This document shows, in pieces, positions 61,908 through 64,000 of a DNA stretch of 64,000 nucleotides. Each line of letters opens with the position of its first letter. The stretch's first letter is position 1. Both the position numbers and the translations under genes were made by a program. The notes under the pieces were generated by a model. It saw only the letters and a program-made list of their open reading frames with translations, was not told the origin of the DNA and searched no databases. Where the stretch lies: positions 434,001 to 498,000 of the forward strand of contig CAYNRY010000002.1 of NCBI GenBank assembly GCA_964399985.1, in the 5' to 3' direction. The DNA is from Micavibrio_B sp964399985 (GTDB taxonomy: Bacteria; Pseudomonadota; Alphaproteobacteria; Micavibrionales; Micavibrionaceae).

Positions 61908-63335
61908 TTATTTCTTCTCGAATTTAGAACGGCTTAAACGCGTTAAGAGGCGGATCGGCACACCGCGCAGGCCGAAATCTTCGCGAAGGCCGTTCATTAA
62001 ATAGCGTTTATAAGTATCGGGCAATTCATCAGGGCGATACATCCAGAGGGCAAATGTCGGCGGGCGGATATTGATCTGTGCCATATAACGCATTTTATTC
62101 GGACGGCCGGAAACGAGGGGAGGCGGATAGGCGCTAACCTTTCCGTCGAGCCAGCGATTGAGCTTTCCGGTGTTTACGCGCTTGTTCCAGATATCATAGG
62201 ATTTTACGGCGGCGGTCATCAAATTATCGAGACCGGTTTCCCGCAATGCTGACATTGGGACAAACGGAATTTCACGCACCTGCGCCAATGAGGTTTCAAG
62301 CTGATATTTAAGCTCATCGAGCACTTCGGGTTTATTCTCGATCAAATCCCATTTATTGACACCGATGACCAGCGAGCGGCCTTCATCGATAACATGGGCG
62401 GCGATTTGCAAATCCTGTTTTTCAAACATTTTCTGCGCGTCGATCATGACGATGACGATTTGGGAAAGGCGAATGGCGCGCATCGTGTCGGCAACGGCCA
62501 TTTCCTCGATCTTGTTATTGACGCGGGCTTTCTTGCGAAGGCCTGCCGTATCGACAAGGCGGAATCTTCGTCCGCCCCATGACCAGTCAGCGGCAATGGC
62601 GTCGCGTGTCAAACCGGCCTCAGGTCCTGTAATGACGCGGTCTTCTTCGAGAAGGGCGTTCATCAAGGTTGATTTTCCGGCATTGGGACGCCCGACGATC
62701 GCAATCCTGATCGGTTTTTGTTCGTCTTCTTTTTCAATTATTTTTTCGAGATCAAATGCTTCATCACCTTCAAGCTCGTCTAACGCTTCGTCGCGCCAGT
62801 GCAGTGAATGATTGGCGAATTTCTGTTCTTCCGTTTCTTCTTCGGGATAGAAAGGCGTCAGGGCAATGTAAAGTTCGTCAATGCCGATCGCATGGATGAC
62901 AGAAAATGGTATCGGATCACCAAAGCCGAGAGAATAAGCATCATTACGGGCTTCGTCGCCGATCTCGTCATTATCACTTTTATTGGCCAGCAGGATAACA
63001 GGTTTGTTTTGAGAGCGCAGCCATTCGCCGAAATGCTCATCCAGCATGGTCACGCCGGTACGGCCATCGATCATAAACAAAACGACATCGGCCATGCCAA
63101 GCGCTTGCTCGGTCTGGCGGCGCATGCGGCCCTGAATGGAATCGTCGAATTTTTCTTCCAGACCTGCGGTATCGATGACGCGGATTTTCCGGTCAAGGAT
63201 TGAGCCTTCCGCTTCGCGCCAGTCACGCGTTACGCCGGGCGTATCATCGATGATCGCGAGTTGTTTTTTGGTCAGGCGGTTGAAGAGAGTGGATTTTCCG
63301 ACATTCGGGCGTCCAACGATGGCAACTGTAAGCAT
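61908..63335 (-). CDS. der: Ribosome assembly GTPase Der (EngA)
   Basis: 475 residues with two tandem GTPase domains: GRPNVGKSTLFNRL with DTAGLEEKFDD in the first and GRPNAGKSTLMNALL with DTAGLRKKARV in the second, then a KH-like C-terminal domain. It is essential for 50S assembly. An acidic linker (DELEGDEAFDLEKIIEKEDE) joins the domains. The start MLTVAIVGRPN is taken; the open frame runs 21 codons further into bamB, which ends four bases upstream. The der-bamB order is common. Confidence 0.96.
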   Translation of the reverse strand: MLTVAIVGRPNVGKSTLFNRLTKKQLAIIDDTPGVTRDWREAEGSILDRKIRVIDTAGLEEKFDDSIQGRMRRQTEQALGMADVVLFMIDGRTGVTMLDEHFGEWLRSQNKPVILLANKSDNDEIGDEARNDAYSLGFGDPIPFSVIHAIGIDELYIALTPFYPEEETEEQKFANHSLHWRDEALDELEGDEAFDLEKIIEKEDEQKPIRIAIVGRPNAGKSTLMNALLEEDRVITGPEAGLTRDAIAADWSWGGRRFRLVDTAGLRKKARVNNKIEEMAVADTMRAIRLSQIVIVMIDAQKMFEKQDLQIAAHVIDEGRSLVIGVNKWDLIENKPEVLDELKYQLETSLAQVREIPFVPMSALRETGLDNLMTAAVKSYDIWNKRVNTGKLNRWLDGKVSAYPPPLVSGRPNKMRYMAQINIRPPTFALWMYRPDELPDTYKRYLMNGLREDFGLRGVPIRLLTRLSRSKFEKK

Positions 63336-63339
63336 AGTT

Positions 63340-64000
63340 TTATTGGTACGCGTAGAGCGTTCCTTCCTGAGTAAGTAAAAGAAGTGTCCCGCTGGCAACG
63401 ATGGGTGGAACAGCGACGGTATCGTCGAGTTTCATGCGGCGGATAATTTCTCCGGTGTTGGGATCGATCTCCAGTAGATTGCCTTCGGGTCCAGTGACGA
63501 TCAGGCGCCCACCGGCAAGCACAGGGCCGTTCCAGAGAAGACCCAGGCGGCTCGCCTCTTCCTCAACATAGCCGGAGAGCGGGCGAACCCAGGCTACCGT
63601 GCCGGAATCGCGAGTCATGGCAACCAGCTCGCTATTGGCGCTTAAGACAAAGATCATATTGCCGACAACCCAGGGCGTTTCTGTGCCGGACATTTCTTTT
63701 TCCCAGACGCGCTGGCCAGAGTTTAAGTCGATCGCGACCATCTTGCCGCCGAAGCTGATGGCAAAAGCCATATCTTTATCGATGACCGGCAGGCCTTGAA
63801 TATCGGGCAGGGCAGAAAGGCCGCCAACGCGTGTTGTCGGAGACAGATCGTCTTGCCAAACGACAGAGCCGTTGCCGACGCGCAGTGCCATAATCTCACC
63901 AGAAGAGAAAGCAGGTACGACAACGTCATTATTGACCGCAGGGCTTGCCGCGCCGACGATACCGGCCACTTCGCTGAGCGCCTGATAATCCCACAGCTGC
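63340..64000 (-). CDS. bamB: Outer membrane assembly protein BamB (partial)
   Basis: The last 219 residues or so are in the window and the frame continues past the right edge. The PQQ-like propeller repeats are clear: ALRVGNGSVVWQDDLSP, AIDLNSGQRVWEKEMSG, MTRDSGTVAWVRPLSG and IDPNTGEIIRRMKLDD, each ending a blade. BamB is a lipoprotein of the BAM complex that inserts outer-membrane proteins. The lipobox and N-terminus are outside the window. Confidence 0.88.
   Translation of the reverse strand, partial: QLWDYQALSEVAGIVGAASPAVNNDVVVPAFSSGEIMALRVGNGSVVWQDDLSPTTRVGGLSALPDIQGLPVIDKDMAFAISFGGKMVAIDLNSGQRVWEKEMSGTETPWVVGNMIFVLSANSELVAMTRDSGTVAWVRPLSGYVEEEASRLGLLWNGPVLAGGRLIVTGPEGNLLEIDPNTGEIIRRMKLDDTVAVPPIVASGTLLLLTQEGTLYAYQ

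Overview
The window reads as a 64 kb stretch of chromosome from a Gram-negative alphaproteobacterium of moderate GC content (judged by eye, not computed). The reasons are a heme-copper oxidase cluster with the alphaproteobacterial genes coxB, coxA, ctaB, coxF-like, ctaG, coxC, DUF983 and surf1, a signal recognition particle RNA directly in front of dnaX-ybaB, a large NAD-type glutamate dehydrogenase, a GTTC-N7-GTTC SOS box in front of radA, and short dispersed palindromes between genes. The order Micavibrionales or a relative is plausible but is not proven by anything here. One 100-N run (27843-27942) marks this as a draft scaffold, and it falls inside a tandem repeat.

Layout. 1-10 kb: the end of an M23 peptidase gene, then on the minus strand the cytochrome oxidase assembly and subunit genes. 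These are interrupted between coxA and ctaB by ilvA and an unrecognised plus-strand gene with its own strong promoter. Two long near-perfect hairpins lie in front of coxB. 10-18 kb: a MAPEG protein, an unknown 313-residue protein, rsmE and ubiA head to head with overlapping start codons, an AT-rich unknown gene, and the NAD-glutamate dehydrogenase. 18-27 kb: a minus-strand operon of a TlpA thioredoxin, a GT2 transferase, a LAB_N protein and an ArnT-like GT39 transferase, probably for envelope or lipid A sugar modification; then, on the plus strand, asnB, a K+ channel, msrB, msrA and a PQQ-type sugar dehydrogenase.

27-31 kb is the most accessory-looking part. It holds a glycine-zipper protein, an unknown protein built of near-identical 43-residue repeats (129 bp, DWDG motifs) that broke the assembly, and a subtilisin-type protease with a P domain and RTX calcium repeats, apparently a type I secretion substrate. 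31-38 kb: an RND efflux pair, the SRP RNA, dnaX (lacking two of the four usual zinc cysteines), ybaB, a FosX-like fosfomycin hydrolase gene that looks acquired, and xth. 38-47 kb: unknown proteins, an MFS and two GNAT genes, rimO, a soluble double-PAS chemoreceptor, and a patch of small genes, repeats and terminators. 47-64 kb is mostly housekeeping: typA, mscS, chorismate mutase, htpX, rsmB, a LOG protein with a predicted membrane tail, rpe, a heparinase-like protein, a divergent stand-alone EAL protein, radA, cvpA, purF, an SDR, der and the start of bamB.

Genes are tightly packed. ATGA or TGATG overlaps are frequent (DUF983-surf1, coxF-like-unknown-ctaG, tlpA-GT2-LAB_N-GT39, msrA-sugar dehydrogenase, RND pair, fosX-xth, rpe-heparinase), which argues for translationally coupled operons. 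I saw no tRNA, rRNA, CRISPR array, transposase or prophage. I did not find a clearly novel multi-gene system. The best candidates for something undescribed are the DWDG repeat protein beside the secreted protease, the membrane-tailed LOG protein, and the small proteins embedded in the oxidase operon.
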